A DNA stretch of 64,000 nucleotides from Acanthosepion esculentum (lineage: Eukaryota > Mollusca > Cephalopoda > Sepiida > Sepiidae): positions 19,086,886 through 19,150,885 of the forward strand of contig OZ038517.1 in assembly GCA_964036315.1 (NCBI GenBank), written 5' to 3'. This document shows positions 52,720 through 63,902 of the stretch, one piece after another. How positions within the stretch are numbered: the stretch's first letter is position 1; every line of letters starts with the position of its first letter. The translations under genes were made by a program, and so were the position numbers. Under the pieces are notes generated by a model. The model had not been told where the DNA came from, searched no databases, and saw only the letters and a list, made by a program, of their open reading frames with translations.

Positions 52720-53608
52720 TTAGGTCATCCCATAAGTTCTGTCCAAATTTTAACTTTTTGTTAAAATGAACGAAATTTAAAGAGTATTTTATAATGTCTA
52801 ATGGAGCTGAACATTATTGTTATGTTTAGATGCATTTAAACTGATCAAGTTTTATTTCAGAGAACAATAAAATTAAATTTTGTTTGATTAAAACCCTGAT
52901 AACATGGAAGTACCCAAGAATCATTTGAAGCACATAATGCTTTATGAGTTCAAGAAAGGAAACTCAGCAGCCGAAGCGGCTAGAAACATTCACTCAGTTC
53001 ATGGAGAGGAATGTGTGAATGAAACAACTTGCAGAAGATGGTTTGCAAAATTCAGAGGTGGAGATTTCACCCTTGAAGATGAAGATCGAACCGGACGTCC
53101 AGTTGAGTTTGGTGAAAAGCTTCATGAAGAAAATCCTGTTTTATCAGTTGAGGAATTGGCCGTGGTTCTCAGTTCAAACCATACAACTGTTCATCGTCAT
53201 CTTCAACAACTTGGAAAAGTTCCTAAACTTGGAAAATGGGTGCCTCATGAATTGTCTGAAAACAACCTCAAATCCTAAGTTGACATCTGCTCTTCTCTCC
53301 ATTCTCGCCAACTTGTTTCACCTTTTTTGGATAGACTTGTGAATGGTGACGAAAAATGGATCTTTTATCGAAATGTTAAGCGTCGTAGACAGTGGCTTGG
53401 TAAAGGGGAAGGACCCCAGCCACAGCCGAGAAGGGAACTTCATGGGCAAAAGTTTCTTCTTTCAAACTGGTGGGATTGCCAAGGAATAATCCACTTTGAA
53501 TTCTTACCACCTAATGCAACAATTAATGCTCAAATATACTGTCAGCAATTAGAGCGTTTGACCCAAGCTTTGAGGAAAAAAAGACCTTCTCTAGTGAATC
53601 GAAAACGA
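52720..53608 (+). mobile_element. Mariner element, 3'-truncated by (GT)n
   Basis: The left end, TAGGTCATCCCATAAGTTCT, is a mariner terminal repeat, directly after (AT)n. The 5' UTR is ~180 bp. The transposase is cut off near 53608, where (GT)n begins, and no right terminal repeat remains. Confidence 0.9.
52904..53608 (+). pseudogene. Mariner transposase, one nonsense codon, 3' end lost
   Basis: The ATG at 52904 fits the family start (MEVPKNHLKHIMLYEFKKGN). Residues 1-110 hold the helix-turn-helix pair, with the conserved WFAKFRGGDFTLEDEDRTGR linker. The frame has a single TAA at 53276-53278 and remains the same after it. LVNGDEKWIFYRNV carries the first catalytic aspartate, and LSNWWDCQGIIHFEFLPPNA, YCQQLERLTQALRKKRPSLV follow. 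The second and third catalytic residues would lie past 53608 and are gone. One stop codon in ~235 residues suggests a fairly young copy. Confidence 0.95.
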
Positions 53609-53611
53609 GTG

Positions 53612-53658
<47 letters not shown>

Positions 53659-53770
53659 AAGAAATATACTCTTCAGGTGTCCTGTATTTATGGGATGAAG
53701 TGCTCAATATCAGAGATAGGGGCGACAGGCTGTTTCATGATAGATGCAATCGTCAGGCCACGAGTGTTGT
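53609..53770. repeat. (GT)n and half of fold-back family 2
   Basis: 53612-53656 is (GT)n ending CGCGCGCG. 53675-53763 (ATTTATGGGATGAAGTGCTC, GGCGACAGGCTGTTTCATG) matches the left arm of 32425-32560. The right arm is absent. Confidence 0.85.
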
Positions 53771-54350
53771 TTTTTCTCGGCTATTTATATTTACGGGTCA
53801 GTGGTGCGATGTGGGTAGTCTATTTTTGTGGTCATTTTGCCGGAAGTCGTATATTTTTTTATTTATTTTGTTATTTGATTAGATTATTTTGCTTGTTTTT
53901 ATTTTTTTATTTTAATTTTATTTTTTTATCTTATATATGTATTTATTTATTTTTATTTTAATCGGTGTTTTATTAATGTAGTAAAAAATGCTTTATATCG
54001 CTTATTTAATAGTTTTGTTTTGATTTGGAAAGATGAAGCTATTTATTCAATTTTAGTGTTGATTGGTGTAGTTTATCCTGACGATCTGCCTAAGTGAAAC
54101 CTTGGTAGGTTTGTCTGGCTCATTAGGTTTTGACTAGGTTTGCTCTACGTTTGTATCGAGCTCTTTAGTTAGTTGTTTACTCGTATCGGGGTTTTTTCTT
54201 TGGGCCTTCAACCTGTATCTGTGCGATTATTTTCGACAGACTTTCATGTTCCTGGCTCTTTCTTTTTTAAAACCTTTTTTTTTCCCTTCGAGATTGATTT
54301 GGCTATTGTTAAATCAAGAATTCAAAGGTTTTTCGACACGAGTATAATTA

Positions 54351-54352
<2 letters not shown>
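53771..54352. other. T-rich sequence, nothing recognised
   Basis: Strong T bias on the plus strand between 53830 and 53970. No coding motif. Confidence 0.4.
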
Positions 54353-54430
<78 letters not shown>

Positions 54431-54702
54431 GACTGTGGTAGTTTATTCTAACTATTATTTTGGCGGGAGCACTTCTTAATTTGTTTATTACTTCATTTAT
54501 TTATTTGTATTGATTATCTTTACTTTTTTTCTAACGGTTAATTTATCGGGATCGGTTTGTTAGATTGTTTATTTATTTTTTTATTTTGATTAATTCAGAT
54601 TAATTTATTTTACTTGTTTTTTATTATATTATATATATATTATACATTTATATTTATTATATAATATATATATATATATTATATAATATATATTATATAT
54701 AC

Positions 54703-54780
<78 letters not shown>

Positions 54781-54990
54781 TCTACACATATGCACATATA
54801 CACACGTACAGGCGTGCACACAAGAAGACGAAGAAAAACTCAACCTAACACGAATAACAATATATTTTTTGACATGATATAAAAATAACGAAATACATAC
54901 GTATACGAAACTTTGGATTCGGGGTTCTGAATATAAAAAACAATCAACAGTTAAGTTTAAATTTACTGCTTATAAACTTTAATCTTCCAT
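54353..54990. repeat. (AT)n arrays with plain sequence between
   Basis: 54353-54427 and 54635-54782 are (AT)n or close variants. The remainder is AT-rich and unassigned. Confidence 0.85.
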
Positions 54991-54994
54991 GAAG

Positions 54995-55262
54995 CAGTAA
55001 AATCGACCTTGCTAACCGAACGCTCTTCTGTGGCCCAATCGGTTAAAGGCACGTCAGGCTACATGACGGTTCCGTATAGGATACAGCTTCAATTCCTGTC
55101 GAAGGACGAATAATTTCTATGAAAATTTCTCGGACATTCAAACCGGTAAATGTTATTTAATACTGTTTATTATAAACAGAGCATTTACTTAAAATATTTG
55201 TATCTATAAAAAGAATGTTAAACATAAAAATATCTTTAAATAATTGTCGGACTTTGTCCATT
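54995..55262 (+). mobile_element. SINE family B with tRNA-like head
   Basis: The head, ~55024-55099, reads TTCTGTGGCCCAATCGGTTA (box A-like) and GATACAGCTTCAATTCCTGT (box B-like, mutated). An anticodon-like stem CGTCA/TGACG encloses GGCTACA. The body from 55140 (AACCGGTAAATGTTATTTAA) matches 31618 and 32000. It ends at (AT)n, 55267. Confidence 0.78.
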
Positions 55263-55282
55263 TCATAATATATATATATATC

Positions 55283-55508
55283 CAAATATTTTTGGCATTT
55301 AAAAGAAATGAATAAAACACCAAAATTAAAATGGAAAATAATAAATAGAACAAGAACTTGTAAAACCTGGGATGACCCATGCCCTTTATGCCTACATGAA
55401 AAACTACACATTATTAAGTTTCTAAATAATGAAAATTTATCAAACCAGTGTCATGAGATCACGGGGTTTTTTTTTCGACATCAGCAAGTTTTCGCATTAA
55501 ATAATTAG
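55283..55508 (+). pseudogene. Penelope-like element C-terminus, plus strand
   Basis: Directly after a short (AT)n the frame reads SKYFWHLKEMNKTPKLKWKI, then CKTWDDPCPLCLHEKLHIIK, LSNQCHEITG and RHQQ. SKYxW, the KW block and the C-P/N-L-C motif are in the same order as in the minus-strand relic at 8640-9130, but the sequence is clearly different. It opens exactly at the (AT)n boundary, so all upstream domains are missing. The stop is at 55506-55508. The open frame is intact over ~75 residues. Confidence 0.78.
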
Positions 55509-55925
55509 GATAAAAAAATAAAATTTCATCGTCTAATAAAAGGTTTAAAAGCTTAACCCAATCATAAGATAAAAAAACAAACTCTTTATGAAGTCGTAAA
55601 AAAAAAACAAATTGTAGTTCAATGCGACGCGTTTATATACGAACATCACTTTTAGGGAAAAAAGAAATCTTTAGACATTTAACTGCGTAGAATTGGTGCC
55701 AATAACTATCTGTTGCTAAGACGGACTAGACGATGAGCGTATAGAAATGTCTTTGAAATGGCCACCCCTGCCCTGCCTTGGCTTGGCCTCTTTCCGAGGG
55801 TGACTGATATGTTGATACAAATTGTTAACCCTTACGACCCCTATTGGACTGGTCGCTTCAGCCGTTTCCATAGTAATTAATTTTACGAATGAATCTGCTT
55901 ATAAAGATGCGTAAACCTCCAGATT
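55509..55925. other. No recognised feature
   Basis: A-rich, then normal complexity; nothing recognised. Confidence 0.4.
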
Positions 55926-55929
55926 AGTT

Positions 55930-56031
55930 ATTCACAAAACTTTCGCTTGAGGATGAAACAGAGCTTTTGGCTCTTATTTTTGAAACATGAGAACTTTTAT
56001 GTAGCGAAGACATATTTTTTAAAAAGAAAAT

Positions 56032-56071
<40 letters not shown>

Positions 56072-56135
56072 GTATATTTCGGCAGCAATTTTTCATTAAT
56101 GCATGTTTCATTAAATAATATAGACAAGTTTTGTC
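55930..56135 (-). mobile_element. Fold-back family 1 arm, (AT)n, Penelope-like peptide fragment
   Basis: 55940-56030 resembles a family 1 arm (CGCTTGAGGATGAAACAGAG, TTTTTGAAACATGAG). 56031-56068 is (AT)n. On the minus strand 56127-56072 reads SILFNETCINEKLLPKYT, the conserved peptide of family 5, running into the (AT)n. Confidence 0.55.
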
Positions 56136-56216
56136 TATTTATTTTAAGTAAGTTCCTTCCGTATGGTCTGATAAGCTATATCTATAAAATGAATGTTAAA
56201 CATAAAAATGTCTTTA

Positions 56217-56217
56217 A

Positions 56218-56287
<70 letters not shown>
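56217..56287. repeat. (AT)n microsatellite
   Basis: Pure AT of ~70 bp, preceded by a short SINE family B tail (TATCTATAAAATGAATGTTAAA). Confidence 0.97.
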
Positions 56288-56290
<3 letters not shown>

Positions 56291-56458
56291 TTTCAATTAC
56301 TTATTTATCTCCCGTGATGTTTACATTATAAAATTTAAAAATCGTACAGTACATAAACTTAGCGTTTTTCACTTCACAATTAAAAATTTAATTTTCAGAT
56401 GAACAAAGCATTTCGGCTTGGAAAAATTATGAATACAACAATTTTTTTCTTAGAAAAA

Positions 56459-56613
56459 ACATCCTGAAGATGACATTATGCTAATGTCGAAAGTACTCGG
56501 AATAACATGAATCAACATGGTAATTTTCTTTCTTCCTTATTTGTGCGTAATTTTGAGAGGGTACACTTAAAAATAAGTAGAAAATCTTGTCTAAATTATT
56601 TAATGAAGCATAT

Positions 56614-56617
<4 letters not shown>
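56459..56617 (+). mobile_element. Penelope-like 5' region, family 3, with hammerhead-like motif
   Basis: CTGAAGA (56464-56470), one extra T, a 7-bp GACATTA/TAATGTC stem with a TGC loop, GAAA (56489-56492) and self-complementary AGTACT. About 120 bp follow, whose frame reads FVRNFERVHLKISRKSCLNY, LMKHIF and then IYIY in (AT)n at 56618. The order is that of family 5 at 31357. Confidence 0.55.

Positions 56618-56687
<70 letters not shown>
56618..56687. repeat. (AT)n microsatellite
   Basis: Pure AT of ~70 bp. Confidence 0.97.
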
Positions 56688-56699
56688 TTTAAAAATCAG

Positions 56700-56793
56700 G
56701 AGATCAGACAGATAGATATGAATAGAATGACTAAGATACATACATACATACGAATAGAATGTGATAGATGGTCAGATAGATATGAATAGAATG

Positions 56794-56862
<69 letters not shown>

Positions 56863-56939
56863 TCGAGACAGGAAGATAAAAAATTGACTTGAATATTAAC
56901 AAAGAATTAGATAGATAGATTGATAGATATGAACCGTCT

Positions 56940-57013
<74 letters not shown>

Positions 57014-57085
57014 TTAACAGTGCAAGATAGATAGGTAGATAGCGAGAAGGGAGAGAATAGTTTGTCTTAGATATGAACAAAGAAT

Positions 57086-57158
<73 letters not shown>

Positions 57159-57190
57159 TGGAAAATACATAGATAGGAACTGACACAAAC

Positions 57191-57230
<40 letters not shown>

Positions 57231-57244
57231 TTGAACAGACCTAC

Positions 57245-57290
<46 letters not shown>

Positions 57291-57340
57291 TTGAACAGAC
57301 CTACATAGATAGATAGATAGATAGATTTGAACAGACCTAC

Positions 57341-57406
<66 letters not shown>

Positions 57407-57420
57407 TTGAACAGACCTAC

Positions 57421-57479
<59 letters not shown>

Positions 57480-57556
57480 TCGAGACAGGAAGATAAAAAA
57501 TTGACTTGAATATTAACAAAGAATTAGATAGATAGATTGATAGATATGAACCGTCT

Positions 57557-57630
<74 letters not shown>

Positions 57631-57702
57631 TTAACAGTGCAAGATAGATAGGTAGATAGCGAGAAGGGAGAGAATAGTTTGTCTTAGATATGAACAAAGA
57701 AT

Positions 57703-57763
<61 letters not shown>

Positions 57764-57795
57764 TGGAAAATACATAGATAGGAACTGACACAAAC

Positions 57796-57827
<32 letters not shown>

Positions 57828-57841
57828 TTGAACAGACCTAC

Positions 57842-57887
<46 letters not shown>

Positions 57888-57901
57888 TTGAACAGACCTA
57901 C

Positions 57902-57935
<34 letters not shown>

Positions 57936-57949
57936 TTGAACAGACCTAC

Positions 57950-58015
<66 letters not shown>

Positions 58016-58117
58016 TAGAACAGACCTACATAGATAGATAGATAGATAGATAGATCGATTGGAACAGACCTACATATGTAGATAGATAGATAGATAGATA
58101 GATTGGAACAGACCTAC

Positions 58118-58150
<33 letters not shown>

Positions 58151-58180
58151 CAGACAGATAGACAGATAGATAGATAGATA
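56700..58180. repeat. (GATA)n array with 618-bp higher-order repeat
   Basis: (GATA)n is broken by short signatures. The run from TCGAGACAGGAAGATAAAAA (56862) through AACAGTGCAAGATAG, GAACAAAGAATAAGATAG and GGAACTGACACAAACAG recurs at 57480, 618 bp later, in the same order. TTTGAACAGACCTACATAGA separates many of the remaining blocks. Confidence 0.95.
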
Positions 58181-58567
58181 GAAAATTGTTTTTAAACAAG
58201 TAGATTGCATCATTATCTTTGGAAAGCTCCATTTTTGTCGTTATATAAATAGAATCGAATGCGACTAAACACTGCAGGTCACGTAACAATAAACTGTAAT
58301 CTAAATGAGAATATTTCAATAAACGTAAATTCTTTAAACACATTTTAAAACTCCATCTCCTGTGGTGAAGGTAATTTATTTAATGCAGATTGCTTCTTTC
58401 TTAGCTTCCTTTATGTGTCAGTTTTTCTTTACCAGACAAAACTCTAATCTACAAGTCAGCAGACGTTTAGTTTTTGATGAAGACCGAGACAGTCGAAAGT
58501 ACCCGATCAACAACGGGCGTGCAACAAATAATTCGAAAATTGGACAAATAATTTGATTACTCTTCCA
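58181..58567. other. No gene; possible decayed hairpin motif near 58470
   Basis: TTGATGAAGACCGAGACAGT then CGAAAGTACC resembles the CTGANGA...GAAA motif with C to T at the first base. No other feature was found. Confidence 0.35.
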
Positions 58568-58665
58568 AACAAGGCAATAATGCCACTAAGATTCGAGGCG
58601 TTACTGAGTTTGAAAGAATTTGAGAGAAAATATAAAAAACATTATTAAAGAGAGGGAACAAAAAA
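58568..58665. repeat. Repeat shared with 62861-62952
   Basis: AGGCAATAATGCCACTAAGA, GCGTTACTGAG and AACATTATTAAAGAGAGGG match AAGACAATAAAGCTACTGAG, GGGTTACTGGGAG and AACATTACTGAGAAGCGAG at 62861. Both vaguely resemble a reversed LINE 3' UTR. Confidence 0.6.
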
Positions 58666-58799
58666 TGAAGAGGAATTTAGAAAACAAAAGATAACGATTG
58701 AGATTTTAATTTTAGAAGATCAAAGTTGATTGGAAACCAAAGATGAGGAGCGAGTAAACTGATAGATTTCTTCAAACTTGGCAAAATCAGGATAAATAT

Positions 58800-59450
58800 A
58801 AAGAATGTCTGCCTATATCTCTGAGATGAGGTATTATAATTACTTGCACTATATACATAAATTCGGACTGTTATCCTCATCATCACTGCCATATTCACAA
58901 CGTTTCGGCCGTTGTACTCTCCCGCCTTCTTCAGTTGCTTTATCTCTGAGATGAGACATTATGATTATTTGCATTTTTTACATTATTCGGACTGTTATCC
59001 TCATCTTCATTGCCATATTCCCAGCGTTTCGGCCGTTGTACGCTCCGGCCTTTCTTTCATGTGATTAGATCTCTGAGATGAGGTATTAGGATTACTTGCA
59101 CTATATACATTATTCGGACTGTTATCCTCATCTTCACTGCCATATTCACAACGTTTCGGCCGTTGTACTCTCCGGCCTTCTTCAGGTGCTTTTATCTCTG
59201 AGATGAGGTATTATAATTACTTGCACTATATACATTATTCGGACTGTTATCCTCATCATCACTGCCATATTCACAACGTTTCGACCGTTTTTACTCTCCG
59301 GCCTTCTTCAGGTGCTTTATCTCTGAGATTAGATATTATAATTATTTGCATTTTTTATATTATTCGGTCTGTTATCCTCATCTTCATTGCCATATTCACA
59401 ACATTTTGGCTGTTGTACGCTCCAGCCTTCTTCTGTGATTGTAATATCGA
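58800..59450 (-). repeat. SINE family A tail array, about five units
   Basis: Each unit on the minus strand carries CTGAAGAAGGCCGGAGAGTA, CGGCCGAAACG, GAGGATAACAGTCCGAATAA and CTCATCTCAGAGATAAAG. The period is about 117-130 bp. The SINE head is absent. Confidence 0.88.
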
Positions 59451-60100
59451 GCCGAAGCCTTTATTTCGTTCACCAGCGTAGAGTGTTTTAGTTCCACGAG
59501 CCCAAACTTAGAGAATTGTGTTAAAGGGAAATAACCGAGTCCAGCGGAGGAGCCATGGCACGTGGAACTAGAACAATCTATCCCGGTGGACGAAATAAAA
59601 GGTTCGGTTCCAAAATTCCAATCTCGGGGTAAAATGTTCTAGTTCCACGTGCCATGCCTTTTCCCGATGCCTCAGCTATTTCCCTTTAAGTCAACTCTAC
59701 AAGTTTTTGTTCACAACTCTTGGGTAAAGACACTGGATCCAACCAACGCTTTTACCCACATGTTTTAGCTACATGTTCTTTCCTGTCTCTATTTCTGTGA
59801 TGAGGCATTGTAATTATTTACAATGTTCGGACTGTTGTCCTCAACTTTATTGACATGTTCACGATGTTTCGTCCTTTGTACGTTCCGGGCTTCTTCAGGA
59901 TCTGTCTATATTTCTGAGATGAGGTATTGTAATTATATTATTTACATTGTTTGAAATGTTGTCCTCATTTTTGTTGCCATATTGTCGACGCTTCCAATCA
60001 TCTGGAGAAGACCGGGGCGTACAACGACCGAAACTTCGTGAATATGGCAACAGAGATGAGGACAACAGTCCAAATAATGTAAATAGTGCAAATGATAACT
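59451..60100. mobile_element. Degenerate SINE family A fragments, both orientations
   Basis: GCACGTGGAACTAGAACAAT (59560, plus) and TGTTCTAGTTCCACGTGCCA (59636, minus orientation) form a loose palindrome. The tail hairpin occurs at 59870-59900 (minus) and 60000-60035 (plus, GGAGAAGACCGGGGCGTACA, CGACCGAAAC). Strongly mutated. Confidence 0.7.
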
Positions 60101-60160
60101 CACTAGTATGAAATCTTACATATGTGTGTGTGAGTGCGTGTACGTGTACATATATATATA

Positions 60161-60369
60161 CAGGGTGTCTCAAAAAATGTACACACACTTTCCCTCGGTG
60201 CGCGTTATCAGCATTGCCTGGACAATAATGGTCATCAATTCGAACATTTGCGAACATGATTCTTCAATTCCATTTTTCTTCTGTATTCGAAGCTCTTCCA
60301 TTTCACTCTATGTTCATAAATAAAGGTTTTCTCGTCATTCAAAGTGTGAGTACATTTTTTGAGACCCCA

Positions 60370-60371
<2 letters not shown>
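60161..60371 (+). mobile_element. Internally deleted mariner-like element
   Basis: Inverted ends CAGGGTGTCTCAAAAAATGT and TACATTTTTTGAGACCCC, flanked by TA-rich DNA. The interior retains a transposase end: CLDNNGHQFEHLRT and a stop, the typical GHxFEHL tail of mariner proteins. It is a different family from 8045-8409, with the same kind of deletion. Confidence 0.88.
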
Positions 60372-61315
<944 letters not shown>

Positions 61316-61789
61316 TATATTTATATCGAAATGAGAGAATGAACAGATGGAGCAAAATTCCGCCGTTCGTAGCATATATGACATCGCCTAAAGAAGTACA
61401 ACATAGTTCTGAAACACGAAAGCTATTGTGTAGCGATTTCAATGTCTTTGTTCTAATCTCTTATAATAAAAATAATATATGTGCGTGTTTGACTGTGCGT
61501 GTGTCTGTGCGTGTCTGTGTCTGTGTGTGTATGTGTGTGTGTGTGCGTGTGTGTCCGATGGAATAAGTTACAACCGTGATGTCTGCTTATTTTGAACATA
61601 ATCCTTTCATATTCCTGAATATGATCTCAGAAAGAGACTGAAAAAACTTTTTTTATTGTAATATATGGAAAAATAATGGTCAATATAAAAGGATTATGAT
61701 CAAAATAAGCTGACATAATGTTTGTATCTTATTCAGTCCGAATGCCTTGAAAGAGTGTTACCTAAAGACAGAAATATATGTGTGTGTAT
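61316..61789. repeat. (TG)n-rich stretch and a 23-bp-arm inverted repeat
   Basis: 61484-61558 is TG-rich. GCTTATTTTGAACATAATCC (61584) pairs with GGATTATGATCAAAATAAGC (61691-61710). 61380-61430 has GTTCTGAAACACGAAAGCTA, loosely like the hairpin motif. Confidence 0.75.
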
Positions 61790-62640
61790 ATTATTTACAT
61801 TATTCGGACTATTATCCTCAACTTTGGCGCCATAAACAATATTCGAATAGTCCGAATAATGCAAATAGTGTACATAATACCTCATCACAGAAATATAGAC
61901 AGATACTGAACGGCCAAAACGTTGTAATAAATATAGCGACAAAGATGAAGACAATAGTCCGAATAATGTAAATAATGTACATAATACCTCATCTCAGAAA
62001 TATAGACAGATACTGAAGGTCCGAAACGTTTTAATAAATATGGCGACAAAGATGAAGACAATAGTCTGAATGATCTAAATAGTGTACATAATACCTCATG
62101 TCAAAAATATAGACAGATACTGAACGGCCAAAACGTTGTAATAAATATGGCGACAAAGATGAAGACAATAGTCCGAATAATGTAAATAATGTACATAATA
62201 CCTCATCGCACAAATATAGACAGATACTGAAAGGCCGAAACGTTGTAATAAATATGGCGACAAAGATGAGGACTATAGTCCGAATAATGTAAATAGTGTA
62301 CATAAAACCTCATCTCAGAAATATAGACAGATACTGAACGGCCAAAACGTTGTAATAAATATAGCGACAAAGATGAAGACAATAGTCCGAATAATGTAAA
62401 TAGTGTACATAATACCTCATCTCAGAAATATAGACAGATACTGAAGGGCCGAAAATTTGTAATAAATATGGCGACAAAGATGAAGACAATAGTCCGAATA
62501 ATGTAAATAGTATACATAATACCTCATCTCAGAAATATAGACAGATACTGAAGAGCCGAAACGTTGTAGTAAATATGGCGACAAAGATGAAGACAATAGT
62601 CCGAATAATGTAAATAGTGTACATAGACAGATATTGATGT
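61790..62640 (+). repeat. SINE family A tail array, ~107-bp unit, about seven copies
   Basis: Each unit contains TACCTCATCTCAGAAATATA, GACAGATACTGAACGGCCAA, ACGTTGTAATAAATATGGCG, ACAAAGATGAAGACAATAGT and CCGAATAATGTAAATAGTGT. The first stretch (61790-61860) is in inverted orientation. No SINE heads occur, and the long hairpin is reduced to CTGAA..GGCC.AAACG. Confidence 0.92.
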
Positions 62641-63005
62641 ATGTGTATGTGTTTTATAAAACAGAACGTTAGTGGATCAGAATAATAAGATGACAGCAAG
62701 TTTCGTTCTGAACATCTGAGATTATGAAGGATGAAATGTTTCCCGAAACAGAATTCCAGTTTGTCATTCACTTGACCCCAATATATTCAGGTCCGGTGAA
62801 AAGAATCTTCATATAGAAAATTACTTATAACTTTTTTTTTAATCGAGTTCACTCCTAGTAAGACAATAAAGCTACTGAGACGCAAGGGGTTACTGGGAGT
62901 GGAAGAATTAAAAAAAACAACACAAACATTACTGAGAAGCGAGAACAATAGAAGAGCAAAAGTTCAGTAGATAGTGGTTGTCATTGAGGACACATGACAC
63001 ATGGC
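62641..63005. other. No gene; repeat shared with 58568 at 62861-62952
   Basis: Apart from the shared segment, nothing is recognised. The end near 62980-63008 (GAGGACACATGACACATGGCAC) is a short SINE family A head remnant. Confidence 0.5.
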
Positions 63006-63009
63006 ACAG

Positions 63010-63400
63010 TAAGTTCATTCTTTTCTTCTTTCGTTCTTTCTTTGTATCTTTCTTTACTCTTTCTCTCTCTCTCTATCTCTCTCTTTCTCTCTTTTATTTG
63101 TTATTTCTTTCTTTTCTTTTCATTTTTTCAATCTTTCTTTTCTTTCTTTCCTTGTACCTCTATTTTTTGTGTTTCGGACTTTTTGTTTTTATTTTTGCGA
63201 GTGTCTTTTTTTCTATCTTACTTTCTTTTTTTCCTTCCTTCCTTCCTTCTTTCTTATCTTCCTTTTTTATTCCTTTATTTCTTCCTTTCTTGCATCCTTC
63301 TTTTCTCTCTATTTTTAATTTATTTCCTTGTGTTTTTCTTTATTTTTCATTCATTCCGTCTTTCTTTCTTTCTTTCTTTCTCTCTCTCTCAACCGATTGA
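63010..63400. repeat. TTTC/CT-rich tract
   Basis: Pyrimidine-rich on the plus strand, including (TTCC)n near 63232 and (TTTC)n at the end. Long frames are artefacts. Confidence 0.92.
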
Positions 63401-63683
63401 TTTTCTCAGCAGATAAAATTAATCATATAATCTGATTAGCAATATGTCAAATTGGGGCTATCAATGACAACCAATAATAACATCGTCAAACGGCCTTGAC
63501 CCCGCCCTTAATGTCGTTCTTCCCAGTGATGGTGAACTATAGTGTGGAGGTCAATCAAGACAATTCCAACACAAATTTCCTAACACCAAATCCCATTTTG
63601 GAGGTGGAGGTAAATCAGTTGGAGGTAGATGCAACTCTGAACTCGTGAAAATACCTTTTATTCTAAATGTCCTTATTCACTTT

Positions 63684-63685
<2 letters not shown>
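63401..63685. other. No recognised feature
   Basis: Normal complexity. TTGGAGGTGGAGGTAAATCA and GTTGGAGGTAGATG form a short direct repeat. Confidence 0.4.
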
Positions 63686-63751
<66 letters not shown>

Positions 63752-63902
63752 AAAAGGTTTAAACACTAATATTCCATGGTCATAATTTATTCCGTTGGAA
63801 TCGTAGATACGATTCAATTCATCAGACCATTGTATCGTATTTACGCTTCCAATGGAATAAATTATGACCATGGAATATTAGTGTTTAAGCCTTTTTATTA
63901 TA
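63686..63902. repeat. (AT)n followed by a palindrome with ~60-bp arms
   Basis: 63694-63748 is (AT)n. AATATTCCATGGTCATAATT...TGGAATCGTA (to 63807) is the inverse of ACGCTTCCAATGGAATAAAT...AATATTAGTGTTTAA (63843-63888). The loop on the minus strand contains GGTCTGATGAATTG. Confidence 0.92.

Noticed and set aside
63749..63902. CTGATGA within the palindrome loop as a hammerhead
   Set aside because: The second core half reads GGAAT, lacking the GAAA and the A-U closing pair; stem III cannot be formed properly.
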